Assembly: GCF_010015445.1 (NCBI RefSeq)
Contig: NC_053114.1
Coordinates: 34,004,025 to 34,068,024, forward strand
Reading direction: 5' to 3'
From: Perca fluviatilis
Lineage: Eukaryota > Chordata > Actinopteri > Perciformes > Percidae
DNA: 64,000 nt
Under the pieces are notes generated by a model that worked only from the letters and a program-made list of their open reading frames with translations, ran no database searches and was not told the origin of the DNA. The position numbers were made by a program, and so were the translations under genes. Position 1 is the stretch's first letter. Each line of letters opens with the position of its first letter. Below, piece by piece: positions 26,800 to 40,534 of the stretch.

Positions 26800-27375
26800 A
26801 AAATAATGGAATGCCTCAACATCTATTAGATGGTTTGCCATGACATTTTGTACAGACTTTAATGGTTCCCAGATGACGTATCGTAATGACTTTTCCTGAA
26901 GTGAGTCGAGTGGGTCCCAGTTTTCCTTTTATCAGTAAGATATCTCAACATCTACCAGATGGATTGCCACTAAATGTTGTACATACATTCATGGTTCCCA
27001 AAGGAGAATTCCCTTTAGCACTACCTGAGGTTTATAGTTGCAGTTTTGAGTACACTGTCTCAACATCTATTGAATGAATTTCCATGACATTTGTTACAGA
27101 ATACATATACATATATATACACAATATAATACAACAATTATATATAATATACATTTTCCATCTAACTAAGGACATTTCAGTCTTTATCAGCCTCATCTGT
27201 ACATTCTGTTTAGTGGTAACATGCAAAACTAAGATGGTGAACATGGAAAACAGTATACCTGGCTGCGAAACATCAACATGTTAGCATTGTCATTCTAAGC
27301 ATGTTAGCCCACTGGCAGTTAGAAGAAATGACAGCTGTGGAGAAGCACAGCCTCACAGAGTTGCCTAGCTGCAGA
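26800..27375 (+). repeat. dispersed repeat with ~90-bp internal period, copy 2
   Basis: Three degenerate units, each with CTCAACATCTA(T/C) followed by GATGG(T/A)TTGCCA-like and TTTTGTACA-like motifs, then CATGTTAGCATTGTCATTC and CACAGCCTCACAGAG. It corresponds unit by unit to 21225-21600. An AT-rich insert (about 27105-27150) interrupts it. Confidence 0.65.
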
Positions 27376-28254
27376 CTCTTGATCTTGTTTCTTTGCTGAC
27401 AAATTGGAACAAATTAGGAATCAGTGACAGAACCGGAATGTTTAAACAATAATAAATAAATGGACCTCTGGAAACGTGTTCCTTGAGTTGCTTCGGTGTA
27501 AATTTACCCAAGCATAGCTTTTAGACTTCATCATCGCTGTACGGGTTACTGTTTATGGATGGGTGTAAAAAATATTCCACCACCACCATCATCATACTCT
27601 CAACCCATCCTAATTTCAATTCACCACATCTTTTCTGTGGTATTCTGTAGACAATACAATATTAACCTCTTTCTGGTTCGCCAGGTGCTAATATGATGAA
27701 AATGTTAAACCACCATAGTGCTGAAGGCAGCGTGAATTGATGCCAGCTGTGTGTCGACAGCTGTGTGATCGGAATACACTCCTAAATGTGCTCTCTCTTC
27801 TCAACATAAATGTAAAGATATTTTCCTTCAAGCTGATGGTCATGTGCTAAATGTAATGCTACATCAGCCCACAGCTATCCCTTCATGCTTCGGTGGTAGG
27901 ATTTTAACCACTAAAGGGCTATATAAAGGCCATCTGCCTGTCTCATTAGTGCCAACTTTTCCTGTGTTCTGCCTCAAGAGGATGAAGGTCTCAATATTTT
28001 AATTTATGGTTTAAAAATGAAAGCTGCAAGTCTTGAACCATAACTTAAGCATACACATCCTATATCTGCAAAAGACTCATAATTTAGCGTCACCTTTGCA
28101 GGTCAGAAAACAAAGCAAACACACAAATGTATATATTTGCTGCATATAAGGCTAACCAGAGGTTCTCTGGCTCTGTTCATTAAATATAGCAGTGGGCTTA
28201 CTTAGTTAACCATTTGATAGGGAAAGATAATATGGGGGCATATGTGTGAATTAT
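27376..28254. other. intergenic DNA, no gene seen
   Basis: No element or gene recognised. Confidence 0.5.
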
Positions 28255-28437
28255 GTCTTGTTTTTCCTCGCCACTGTCGCACTGCTTGCTTTTGGGGGAA
28301 TTAATAGAATTGTTGGGGCTTTGTAAATTATAGAGTGTGGTCTAGACCTACTCTATCTGTAAAGTGTCTCGAGATAACTCTTGTTATGATTTGATACTAT
28401 AAAGAAAATTGAATTGAATTGAATTGAAAAATTGTCA
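28255..28437 (+). mobile_element. LINE/SINE 3' end with (TTGAA)n tail
   Basis: Ends with AAAATTGAATTGAATTGAAT, a pentanucleotide tail typical of L2/Rex-type non-LTR elements and SINEs that share their 3' end. The preceding block with GTGGTCTAGACCTACTC and GTGTCTCGAGATAACTC motifs is a stem-loop-rich 3' region. Only the 3' end is present, as expected of 5'-truncated insertions. Confidence 0.7.
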
Positions 28438-29391
28438 AAAGCCTTACTGTAAAGGTAACAACTGCTTGGACATGTTAATAAAGCATTATAGGTGTGATAT
28501 AACAGATGAATGAGGCCGGTAAGAAAACAATCAGGTTTTTCATAGTTAAGCTGCTGCAAAGTTTGAGGAATTCTTTAATTTTCATCACACCAAAGCAATT
28601 TTGAATTGTCTAGCTTCATTGAATCATTATGGTTACACAAGAGATACAGTATAACTATCAACCTCAACAACAATACAATAAGAGAGAGTAAAATGGCAAA
28701 TTACGTGGCCTATGAGAAGATACGCGGAACAAGATTGGACAGAAGAATTGATTCCTTAGGCACATGACTAACGGAGCTACTGACGAATCACAATCATTTT
28801 TTAAAGTCCTAGAACTTTTTATTAGATAATGATTAATACTGTCTAATGCAGCACTGGTAATGAGAAGAAACAGTAACACATGTCACTTGTGACACAAAGA
28901 TGGTCTTTGTGGAGTTAAAGCGTAGTTAAAGTCCAGGATGTGTACAGGCACTATTTTCTCTGGAAAAGGTGGAAATAAATATGAATATATTTATAGTTCT
29001 GAGGGACTGTGAAATTAATAAACAAGTTTGCAATAAACGAGAGGCGAAATGGTTGCCCATAGTAGTTGGGGATGGGGACGCAGGCAGTAACAGTACAACT
29101 CTTCACGTGTAGGCTGGCGTCATTGACTCTTTTCAGAACAGATGTTGATACAATGTCAAATGGGCTAGCTAAAAGATGGATTCACATGTGAAATAATACT
29201 TAAAAGCTCCCTGAAATAAACTGAAATAAAATCTGTGTTTTCTGAATGATGGTTACAAAATGGCATACTTTTCAGATTTAATGCCAGTGATCACATCACT
29301 GAATGACATCACGATCATGAGTGATGTTTAAAAGCCGAAAATAGTTTATTTTGTTTGTTTGCAATCAGCTCACAGCAATAAGCATGTTAAC
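28438..29391. other. intergenic DNA, no gene seen
   Basis: AT-rich spacer; nothing recognised. Confidence 0.5.
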
Positions 29392-29395
29392 TTAA

Positions 29396-29906
29396 ATGCT
29401 CATATTATGATTTTTGGCTTTTCCCCTTACCTTTATTGTGTTCTATATCTTTTTTGTGCATATTATAGGTTTACAAAGTGAAAAAGTGAAAAGGTCCACC
29501 CCAAAGGGACTTACCATCTCCAGCAGAAAACACTGTTCACAAACTGCTCCAAACAGCTCTATTATAGTCCAGCCTTTACTTCCGTACAGTGCGTCACTTT
29601 GTAACACACGTTATAATGCTCGCCGAGCTGCTAGCGTGGCACGCGCTCATACTCTGCTTCTGACTGGCTAGTAGTCCTTACCTAGCTACTGCGCATGTGT
29701 GACTCCCAACAAAGATGGTACAGAAGTGAGATGCCTCACTCTGTAGCTAAAACCGAGAGCTCAACACACAGGGTGAAAAGAGGAGCTGCAGCAATGTGCA
29801 GTACGACAAATATATGGTGTTTTTTTTTAATTAAACCTTGTAAACCTATTCTGGTACAACCTGTAAATACAATTATGAACCTGAAGATGAGCATAATATG
29901 AGCACT
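29396..29906. mobile_element. TTAA-flanked MITE, 511 bp
   Basis: Inverted tips ATGCTCATATTATG and CATAATATGAGCACT, with TTAA at 29392-29395 and 29907-29910. Non-coding. A further distinct family of the TTAA guild in this window. Confidence 0.88.
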
Positions 29907-30271
29907 TTAATGGTTTTACAAAGAGCTATTTCAGAAATAACAGATGCACCTTGAGTTTGTTTCTCTTCTATCAGCACTGTCGGAATTTGTGTTTAAAATT
30001 ACACTATGGTGTCTTCTTGGTGATTGATTGACAACTTGAACAGAGTGTTTTTAAGGCTGATTGGAGTTTGAAGGCTAAGAAGCATTGTTCAATATATCGG
30101 TTTACCAGGTTGTCCTGCTGCACAGAGGTTGTTGTAGGTTAGTGTTTGCCAAATCAGAATATTTCTGCTCTATTTAATTCCATGTTGTCAGTTGAATCTA
30201 CAAAAAACCCCATTAAGAATCAGAGACATGGGTGTTTTAATGTGGAATGTGTTCAATTTAAAATGAAACAT

Positions 30272-30272
<1 letters not shown>

Positions 30273-30336
<64 letters not shown>
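30273..30336. repeat. (GA)n microsatellite
   Basis: About 32 GA units with one AA interruption; the Glu/Arg and Ser/Leu frames are artefacts of the repeat. Confidence 0.95.
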
Positions 30337-31031
30337 CGCGAATGGGATTTGATACACAAGCTTGGAGAGGCAAGGGCTGGAGAGAGGAGAGTAGGGTGGG
30401 GGATGGAGGTGGAGAAGACCTCGGGAGCCTTGGCTAGCTCTCCCTTGGCAGCTCAAGGCACAAACAGAAGCAAGGGTCTCTGTTTCCAGAAAAGGCAGTA
30501 AGTGGAAGAGTGAAATACACTGGAGAGAAAGGGATGGAGAATTAAACTGAAATACAAAAAGTGTGTAATAGAAGAAGGGGGAGAACCCAACAATGTATGG
30601 TTTGTCTTTTTTTAAAGAAATTGTAGATAACTCAGACATTGACTGTGATTGCCAACACTACAGCATATGATAAATATTGCACAATTAAAATACTCCATAC
30701 CATTCTTCAGACACAACTAATTTGTGATTTAGTTTTAGATCAGATTAGACTTGAGGTGAACCATGTCATATGCTAACATAAATCAGCCTTTGCTCTGCTA
30801 TCTTTGGTTGAACACAAGGGTGTTGCAGTGATTGGAGGGGATCATGTGGGTCAGACTGGATCAGAAACAGATGAGGTACTAGGTTGAATTTGCTTTCATC
30901 ACCAGCAGGGGGCGAGCAGCAGCTATGCACAACATCAGTATCGCGCATCCCTCTCCTCCAAACCCCCACCGGCACACGCTTGCGCACGCAACCGCACACA
31001 TCTCCGTACATCCTACCCCTCTCCCATGTGA

Positions 31032-31096
31032 CAGAGAGAGAGAGAGAGAGAGTGTGTGTGAGAGAGTGAGAGAGAGTGTGTGAGAGAGTGAGAGAA
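31032..31096. repeat. (GA)n / (TG)n compound tract
   Basis: GA units alternate with short TG blocks, lying about 1.5 kb upstream of the proposed unc13c start region. Confidence 0.9.
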
Positions 31097-32191
31097 ATGT
31101 GATTTCGCTAGAAGGCCATGCAGACAATTAGTGGCTGTTGGAGGAACGCATGACACACATCTCAGCTGAGAGAGGAGAGCAAGACTGACAGAGGGAGGCA
31201 GACCCACGCACAGGGGGAGGAGGGGTGGGGGGGAGGCAGCTGAGAGATAGAGACGGAGCGAGATGGGTTTTATTTGAATGCTTAATCACCACCAAGGCAG
31301 AGGGGCGGGAGTCGATGAAATGATGTGGACTAGCATGTGACACTCTCGGCCTACCTGCAGTATTTCCACTTCGCTGTGTGTCCGTCTTCATTTTGTCCCT
31401 GTCAACCTGAAACGAAAGCATCAATTAGCGAAATGTCACAAGAGGGCAAATTAAAGAAATTACCTCTTGCCATTTTGTCACGTTGTTAAGTGTATTTTTT
31501 TTATTCCAAAACATAGATTTTTCATAGCTGAAATTCAATTCACAACGCCGATGGTGTTTTGATACTACACACCAGACGACTAATCTAACTGCATGAGCAA
31601 TGATGTATGACGACATTTCCAGTGAGAGTCGTAATTAGATGATGTGTGAGTTTACGTGAAGCTCTGTCGTGTGTGGTGTAGCCTACTGATGAGAATGGGC
31701 TTCTATGGAGAATGGATGGTGACTCGGATCATGAAGTGTGTGTGTGTAGCCCAGGCCTATAGTGTTTTGTGTGCGTGTGAGACAGAAAGATGAAAGTGCG
31801 CTCCACGTACCCCGCAGGCATGCTCATAAACTCTTGCACGCGCGCACAAAAGCAGTGGTGCGCGTTCACGACATATGCACGAACCCTGACGAAAAATGAA
31901 AGCAATACCTCTGTAGCTTAACATTCTTTTTGTATGTGTGCCTGTGGTGCTCAAGGGTTCATTGACTCATCATCACTAATGTTTCCATTGGAATATGTAG
32001 CCTATAGTTTTGCAGTGGTGTGATATAGCCTAGTTACCATACACAACACACACGCACGCACACACACACACACACACACAAACACACACACTCCCCCATC
32101 CCTCCCCTCCTTTTATTTTTGCTTCCCTCTCACTTAAGGCATCTCGCGCAAGCCTGTTTGTGAGCTCGATTCTTTCAAGCCGGCTCAGTGA

Positions 32192-32560
<369 letters not shown>

Positions 32561-32894
32561 CTTCGGTCCCCACCCCCACAACGCGAATAGGAGAGCACAG
32601 CATTGGAGGGAGAGCGGGGTGGTAGGCTAGCCTACAGAAGGTGGCATGGAGGAGAGGTGTGTGTGTGTTTCTGCGCGGAGGCAGGGCTGTGGGATGTGGT
32701 GTCTGATGGACGCGGAGAGATGCTGTGAGCTGTGGTATTAGCAGGCAGCTGCGCACCGAGCCGCTCTCTTCCCGCCCTGCCCTCCTCAGCTGCTCTCCTC
32801 GCACCGACCATTCGCTGGAACCGGAGGATCGACTCCACACGGCTCGTTGTGCTCACTACCGCTGGCGTCCTGCACGGGAATTTGACACAACCAG
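32561..32894 (+). other. unc13c: putative 5' untranslated first exon of unc13c
   Basis: GC- and CpG-richer than its surroundings and ends with ACACAACCAG followed by GTATGT, a near-ideal splice donor at 32895. It would join to an acceptor in front of the giant coding exon, either at 40335-40336 (after a long T-rich tract) or at 40502-40503. The 5' limit is a guess from the TATA-like motif. If correct, the first intron is about 7.4-7.6 kb. Confidence 0.45.
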
Positions 32895-34539
32895 GTATGT
32901 GCAGCGGGAGCCCATTTAGGCGCTGGATGCCTGTTTGCATGGCGGGGCGGAGGGGGTTCTTGACTGTTTGACTTAATCCATATCTTCTTGTTGCTTCCCT
33001 CCCCTCCCTCTGTGGCCCTGCCAGTGGATTAATGAAACGTTATTTGAGAATGATGCGGTTAGATAGCATCATTTGTCGATGTAGCTGGGGTGAAAAATAC
33101 AGTGCAAAAAAATTGTAAGGTGTTAGTGTTATTCAATCGTTCTGTAATTTATTCTAAAAATCCAATTCTGATACAAACACTGTCGATTCCACAAATGTCC
33201 CATTGCTCCTAACCTTTCTCCCGTGATGTTATGCGTAACGCACAACATGAACGCATGTGAGCAATGCTGTTGTTTCACACTGAGCAAAATGCGATGAGAC
33301 TGGTTCTCGTTATGCCTGGCCAAAGAAAATGTAATATTTTGATTTATGAGGCGAGACAATCTGTTGTGATGTTGGCTAGGTTCCTAGGGCTGCAGGCAGA
33401 TATTTCACTGTTGGGAAATACACAGGTTAGGAAAGGGGAGGCAGAAGCTCAGGATGGGCGTGAGGGCATTATTATCTGAGGATGCACACACCCTCATATG
33501 CTTATCCCCCACTGCTATGCTTCGCGCTTCTCTCGGAGCAGCGAATGCATGCTTTAAAGCAATCATGCACGGAGGCATGCATGGCACACGTGTGTGCACA
33601 CACGGCTGCACACACAGACGCACAGGCATGCACACACCCACATGTAGGCTATACACCAATCCACACTCGGCCATAATCCATAATCATGTGTTCTGGAGAC
33701 ATGACGTAACACAAAAGCATCTCTCATCTATATGCATCCGTTTCTAAGTCTCACCCAGAATGATAAAAGAATGAACAGCACACCACAGCATGTATTAGGC
33801 CTATAATTGCTTGCAGCATAATAACCTCAAATTGGCATACTTGCGTTTTCATCAGGAGAGAAGATGAGATTTGTACTATTGTGAGAAATAGGTTAGCATG
33901 CCTCCAACTCATTTTCATTTAAGGGGAGTGGCAGAGACTGTACAACTGTGAGAAGTTGACTGTTTTAGAGTGCTCTGCTAATCAGATGCATTGAGGTAAA
34001 GTCGGGGAAAAAGGTCCCTGGGCATAAATGCAGGACCTGGGATATAGCAGTGCCCCAGAGCATAGAGTGAGTGGGTGTGGCTGAGGTGCTCCCCCTTTCT
34101 CTGGAGGTTTCTCTAGTCTGACTCACAAATGGGAGGGGCTCTATCTCAGGACCACAGGAATTCCCAGATTTTCTTTTATCATTATGGCGGGGAACTATTT
34201 TTTGGAAGCTCTTATCTGTCCAAGGAAGTTGATTACGGAACAAGTTTTTTTTTTTTTACAACATGCTATTCATGTTATTTGGTGAGTAAGTTACATACTA
34301 ATACATTGGAGCAGTTGGAGGTTCAGTGCCTTGCTTAAAGGCACATACATTTTGAATGATAAAGGGTGAAACAAGCAGCTTGTTAGGATAAAAAAACACA
34401 ATACACAAAAATGTATATGCCTGTGGATCACATACTATGCTTGAGCACATTATATGATGATATCATAATAAATAATCTCAATAATAGCTACCTATTGTAG
34501 GGACTGTATGTTTTAGCAGGGCCTTATTTTTACAGCGGG

Positions 34540-34540
<1 letters not shown>

Positions 34541-34577
<37 letters not shown>
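34541..34577. repeat. (TG)n microsatellite
   Basis: About 18 TG units. Confidence 0.95.
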
Positions 34578-34580
<3 letters not shown>

Positions 34581-36751
34581 CACATGCTACTTACATAAAT
34601 TAAATGTTTTCAACCTATTATAAAAACCAATAGCTACTGTCCACTTATCTCTACTGAGGTGCTGGAGAATGAGCTGTATCACACTGAATCTTCTTTTATT
34701 ACACTACAATGCGAGGATGAACAATAGCGGAGATACTGTAGACCTAAATAACATGTAATCTCATTCTCACATGTGCTTGTCACGATGGCTCGGAATAAAT
34801 GGTACTATTTCATTTGTAGCCCATTTGCTGCTGAGTCTGCTCACAGAGCAACGTTTTCGTCAAATTGATAACACACACGAGTGGAATAAGGGGATCTAGT
34901 TATCTGTCATACTTTACTACTGATTCTTGCGTCATTATGCTGTAATGGAACTATACGGGCAATACCTTATGGGTATTATCAAGTAATTTGCGTACCAAAT
35001 CAAGCTTTAGAAGAGGGTGAATGCTTCATTCCTCAAACCTTAACATGCAGATGTCACAACCCTGGCTCTGTAAAGAGAAAGGCAACTCCCTAATTGGTAA
35101 TCAACACTCATTAGACACTAGTGCTCTTTTATTGTGACTTGTCCTGAAAGAGTGCAGCCACAGCGCTTCATAAATTATGTTTCAGTCACTGCTGTAAACA
35201 GACATATCCCAGATGCTATCAGCCATGATTGTAGCTGTAGCTCAATTTAGTCCATTAAGTACATGACAAAAATTGCATCACAAATGCATTAAGATAATTG
35301 CTCAAAATTAACCAGCAGTCATTATTGGGCATATTTTGTCTGGAGTGTTATATGATAATGTTCCACAATGGTTGAGTCATTTAACATGATGCAGCTTCAA
35401 AAAAACATGTACGTTTTGATTGAATGTACTTCATAAAATGGGCCATCAATTTTACATATTGCATAATATGGACTGAAAGTAAAGTACATGTCATGCACAA
35501 CTTATGTCCTAGTGTAGTACATGTTATGCACAAATTACATCCTTGAAGCAAGACCTATTTTTATGTGATTATGAACAAAAAGTAAACATAATTCGGACTT
35601 ATAACTAAATGAACTATGAACTCTACACAACTTCCTTTTTCTCAGCAATACAGACCTTTTTTGTCTGTCCAACCGTCACAGCTGGCCTACAGAGCTGTGT
35701 CCAAAATGACACAAATCTGATATTTACCACATGTGATGAATTTTTGTCTATTTTGTTACTATTAATAATATAATGCTGGTTATTTTTCCTTTCTTTTTTA
35801 AACCACACCAAAACCATTAGCTCAACTCAAAGCCAAAGTTTCCCTACCTTCTGCGTACGCTGCGACATGCTGTATTGTTCTCAATATTGGGTTAATATTT
35901 TTTGCTTCGGTGAAATGCTTTATTCTTGTCCAACCACTTTTGAGCCTTGAATTTAAAACTTTTTTGCGTAACAGATTTGATATAATTTGGTTATATTCGA
36001 GTATTTTTTTGGTAGCCATATCTGGTCAGCATACAGCACATTAACACTGACAAACACAGCAGGAAATGTCTTTAGCCATGCATTAGCAGCACATTTATGC
36101 AGCTTTAAGAGACTCTGCCTCTTTAAAAGATCTTTGCAACAACAGTTTGTTTGATCATACAGAAGGTCTGGGGAAAACCCAGCAATGCTGACCCAAAAGC
36201 CCAGCGAGAAGTGCTTAATCTCAGCCCTGACAAACAAACCAGCTAGCCCTGCTTCAGAGCAATGACCTCCACCAATGTCTCGCAAAAGACACCACCAAGA
36301 TCTCTGCTCTATATGATCGAAGGAGTAGAGTTTAACGCCAACGTTTTCTCTCTTTGGCTAAGAAAGTTTGGCAGTTGTTATAATCATCCATCACATTCCT
36401 CCAATAATTTTGCAACCAATTGATTATTTTTTTTAATCCGATATTTTTGTTATCCAAATGTCTGACTGAGTTTAGTGATATGTTCCTTTCAATTTCACCT
36501 AATTTTGTTTCATTTTAATACGCTACATTTCCACTTAAAGTTTTATTTTTATTTCATGCCCACATTCAATTCTGCTAATTATTGTGTTATTCAAGTGTGT
36601 AGATAATAAAATATGTTGATTTATTATACAGTCAATTTTGGGATTTCTACACGCTAGGCTATCGGAATTCACATTGGGAAAGAACTCACTAATTTCAGAT
36701 TGACTGATTATAAGTAAAGACTTGTTTTCAATTATAATTTCTTTTTTTAAA

Positions 36752-36926
36752 AGATATTTTTTTGGGGCTTTTCCGCCTTTAATTGACAGGACAGCTAGGT
36801 GAGAAAGAGAGGAAAGACATGCAGGAAATCGTCACAGGTCGGACTCGCACCCTGGACCTCTGTGTCGATGCATAAACCTCTTTAGTATATGTGCGCCTGC
36901 TCTACCCACTGACCCAACCGGCCACG
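36752..36926 (-). mobile_element. tRNA-derived SINE, minus strand
   Basis: Same family and orientation as 23425-23607. On the minus strand it begins TGGCCGGTTGGGTCAGTGGG, has the B-box-like GGTGCGAGTCC, the GACCTGTGACGATTTCCTGC body and an A-rich tail. Box A is more diverged than in the other copy. Confidence 0.8.
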
Positions 36927-38910
36927 TTTTCAATTATAATAAAATGGTGCCTCTTACGACTGTATAATATACATTTTCCTGTCTTAGTTCATCCTGCTGA
37001 AACTCTTTTTAATCACATCGTTTATCAATCCGCAAAGCAGTCAATTACTTATTGGCTGATTAGAGCTTTAATCAGTTTAAAGATAGGTGAAACTTTGCTG
37101 GGAATTAAGTGAAGTTACCAAATGTTTTGTACTAATAATAATGAGAACTGTTGACTTTTACACCAGTTGCAACAAAACTGACATGAGGGTGAGGGAAATG
37201 ACAATAAAGTGTAGTCTGTACACACCAACACAGTCCTTAAAAAAGGTTTAGGAATGATTTTTATTTTATTTTATTGGGATACCATACCATATCAATTCAT
37301 GTATCAACATAGAAATGACTTATTCACTTATCCTGGTGGAGTAAGTCAATAATCCATCACTCCCCTACCCTAACAACTACAGGTGCCTTTTGAGCAAGGC
37401 ACTTAACCCTCAGCTGCTCACTGATTAACAAAAGTTGACTGTGCTTGTGCTGTGTCTCAGTTATTTGCACGCAGATAGACGTTTGAAATGCATATGAGAG
37501 CTAAAATTTTCAGTGAAAGTACAGTATTTGAGGCAATGTCAGAACATTTTTTAACAATATCTAATGTGATTTTATCTTATGGGGGGACAGTTTTGGGTCG
37601 TGACCCGTCAGTTGCAAAAGGCAGCTCCTGGCTTCACGCCATTCTACAACAGAGCTGAGTCATGAACTTCCTCATACCATACAATATACTGTAGTTTTTA
37701 CCTCATTCTGTTGTTATTCCATTACTGACCAGTGACTAGAGTAGGACAGTTTAGGGATAGCATTTTAAAGAATCAGTAATTCACAAGTGAATGATGGCTT
37801 AGGTTAAAGTACCATACTGCAGTTAGTTAACTCACCTACCCCCTTTCTTCACGACCCTTTTTTTTTTTTATTACATATAATAAAAAATGTTTTCCTTGCA
37901 CAAACATTCTTGCCCCAGGCCTGCCTCAAACCTTATCCCGTGAAGTTAACAAGTCGAGCCCCTTGATTCACGTCATACATGAATCTGGCAGAAACACGTC
38001 TACGCTGGTAACCTAGTCGTAAGCTCTATTTGCTAATGCCTGGTCCTTCTTTAGAGTTTAGCATTAAAAGCTAACTGTGATGCTGTGTTTCACAGCTCAT
38101 TTGAAGTGAGCATGTCTCTGTGGTCTGTGGAGCAGCTGTCAGATTCTCTGCACAACAAGCATCGCTCTTTCCTCTCAGTTAGCCAGTCCCACTCTATAAA
38201 AAATACACACCTCTCAGAGCCTTTTCAAGCTGTTGAAGGCTTGACACTATGCAGCATGATTCAAGAAGTCTCTGGCGTCTTTTCCACAAGAATAAGATGG
38301 CCATTTCATCCTCTAATGTAGCTTTATAGTCTGCTGCAGATATACATTATGACACCTGAATGGTTCAGAATCTGAACCATTCCAATTAAAGTGTTTGGGA
38401 CATTAAATGTACTACAACACTTAACTTCATTATCAATCAATATATGGAAAATCGCCAACAAACAGATTTTGTCTTGTGTTTGAATATGATTGTAGAACAT
38501 TATTGTGTTGAAAATGAAAACAAGAAAAATAAATATTTATAGCATATGTGTATTAAGATCAAATTCAGGTTATTTAGCATTTTTAATCAAGCTAGATATT
38601 CATTTATGATGAACACACAAGAGTATTGTAGCAGTGAAGCAATTAGAATAATTGGCTCTCCTGCTGTAGAAGCTGAATATCAGTGTAGCCAATGTTTATT
38701 GACCTTGACTGACACATACAGTACACACAATGCACATATAGTCATATACACATTCCTCCAACCCTTCTACACACAACCACATACACACAATCATTTTCAT
38801 TCTCTCTCTTTGTCTTCCCCCTCTTTCTGTGTCAGTAACTCTGGCATGCGGTTTAAGGGTTATCTGAGTAGGATGGGTGACTAGGATGCTCTGTGGGATT
38901 TGCTGTAAAG

Positions 38911-40050
38911 TAGGGCTGATTTTTGAAAATAATCTAATTGGGGTTTTTTTTTCAAAAATATTACGATTGCGATTTAATATGCGATTCTTTTTTAAGCTCT
39001 TTGTCTTCTGTATTATTCAACAAAGACAAGCAATAAATCATTGTATAGTATGAACAACACATGATTAGATAGATTAAACAAACTGTTCTTTCCTGGAGGC
39101 CAGACCTGTATGTGATGATGAAATTAGGTGATGCATGAATTTATATGAATGACATCTTTTATTTAACTACTTCAGTCACAGTAGTATATTGAGCCTGGTG
39201 TAAACATTCATATGAAACTCAGAACCAAATCACACAAACAAAAGTGCAGATTGCAGAAATATAAAAACAAATATGTGGCTTTACCACACTTAGTAGTATT
39301 TAGATTATTTAATTATTATTTACTGTAATAAACATATGTAAACATGTGGATTGCACTTTTTAAACACTGTCTTTGAACTTTACTAGACAGTTAAATAAGT
39401 AAAAATATAGTATATACAGTATATACAATGGTGTATTTTTTTTACAGCGCACACAGAGGAGCTGCCTCCAGCCCCTCATGAAGTTGCGTGCCGCGTCCAT
39501 GACAGCATCAACATTGCACTTGCTCAGAGAGGCTATTTTTACGTTAGTAGTAGCATGCTGCTGCTGGTCTTGTCGTGGGATTAACTGTACTAATAAAACC
39601 GTTGAAACAATGCAGCCACGCTGCTGTGAAAGCTCCCCGAACGTCATTTATCAGAGTCTCGTTGTTACCCCTCTCCGTGGCAGTCTCCTCCACTCCATAT
39701 CTTTATTACGCAGCTAGCTAACTGGAGCTAACCGCTAATCAGGGCTAATCGTTGCTAAGCCTTCAGTTCTGCGTGCCTGTATCCATTAACTGCATGTATG
39801 GACTGAAGCCTGAAAACCCTACATTTTATTAAAATGGCTGTTAAAAAACTACAACTCAGAGTTGTTTGAATGACAGAAATCTGCTCAAGGTACGGCGTAG
39901 CGTTAGCGTGCTAAGTTGATGCTTTCTCTGCGGAGTGCAGACTGATTTGCTCTCGCGAGTCACGTGACCAAATCGCAGCCTTTGCGATTAGGAAATCGCG
40001 TTTTAACATATTGCGATATTATTGCAAATGCAATTAATCGTTCAGCCGTA
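38911..40050. mobile_element. hAT-like element with perfect 8-bp target duplication
   Basis: Starts TAGGGCTGATTTTTG and ends AATCGTTCAGCCGTA. The flanks are identical 8-mers CTGTAAAG (38903-38910 and 40051-40058), diagnostic of hAT-type insertion. The right subterminal region has repeated GCGAT-type motifs (ATATTGCGATATTATTGC). It encodes no transposase. It ends 485 bp before the unc13c start codon, so it lies just inside intron 1. Confidence 0.88.
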
Positions 40051-40336
40051 CTGTAAAGACATGTACTTAATATTCTTTTATAAAACATACATAAAATCAT
40101 AAAATTAAATTAAAATTTTCTGCATCTGAATCACTGGTTTATTTGCATAAGTTTGGTGATTGCTCAATGAGAGACTTTTCACATTATGCATGTTACAGAT
40201 TTAGCAGATTGTCCAATGTCTGGGTACTTGTAAAGTAATAACTCAGTATAGGTTCTTCCTGCTTGTCTTTGAGTGTGATCTGGGAATCTGCAACCAAATT
40301 GTAAAGTAAATATTTGTTGTTGTTTTTTTCTTTCAG

Positions 40337-40534
40337 AGAGATGTTCCTTATCAGAAGGAAGGCCACTGGATTTAAAAGTATTTGTGAGTCTCAACGCGGA
40401 CTGTAGTTTTAGTGATTGTGAGCTGGGATTCCACTGTCAATCACAAGTTGATTATTCTTGGCTCACCACCGCTGTATTCTCATCCAACTTCTTCTTTTAC
40501 TAGATGATAAAAACAGTCCACAGGATTGCCATCC
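40337..40534 (+). other. unc13c: 5' leader upstream of unc13c start, two possible acceptors
   Basis: Two good acceptors precede the coding exon: one after the T-rich run ending at 40336 and one after CTTCTTTTACTAG ending at 40503. With the first, an upstream ATG at 40341 opens a 21-codon uORF. With either, an ATG at 40504 opens an out-of-frame uORF that overlaps the true start. Whichever is used, scanning ribosomes would meet an upstream start, a possible translational brake. Confidence 0.45.

Larger units (their letters stand above)
29911..32100. other. upstream region of unc13c with GA tracts, no gene
   Basis: No supported gene. It holds (GA)n at 30273-30336 and 31032-31096, a G-rich purine stretch near 31210-31235, and a (CA)n tract at 32047-32085. 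Confidence 0.5.
32895..38902 (+). other. putative unc13c intron 1, repeats only
   Basis: No coding sequence seen. It contains a (TG)n tract (34541-34577), a SINE (36752-36926), and two opposed fragments of one repeat with the GTGCCTTGCTTAAAGGCAC / GAGCAAGGCACTTAACC motif (about 34325-34345 and 37390-37415). Confidence 0.5.

Noticed and set aside
40526..40534. Start at an in-frame TTG, three codons before the ATG
   Set aside because: The ATG at 40535 has better context and begins the MVSVLIN... sequence that fits the known N-terminus.
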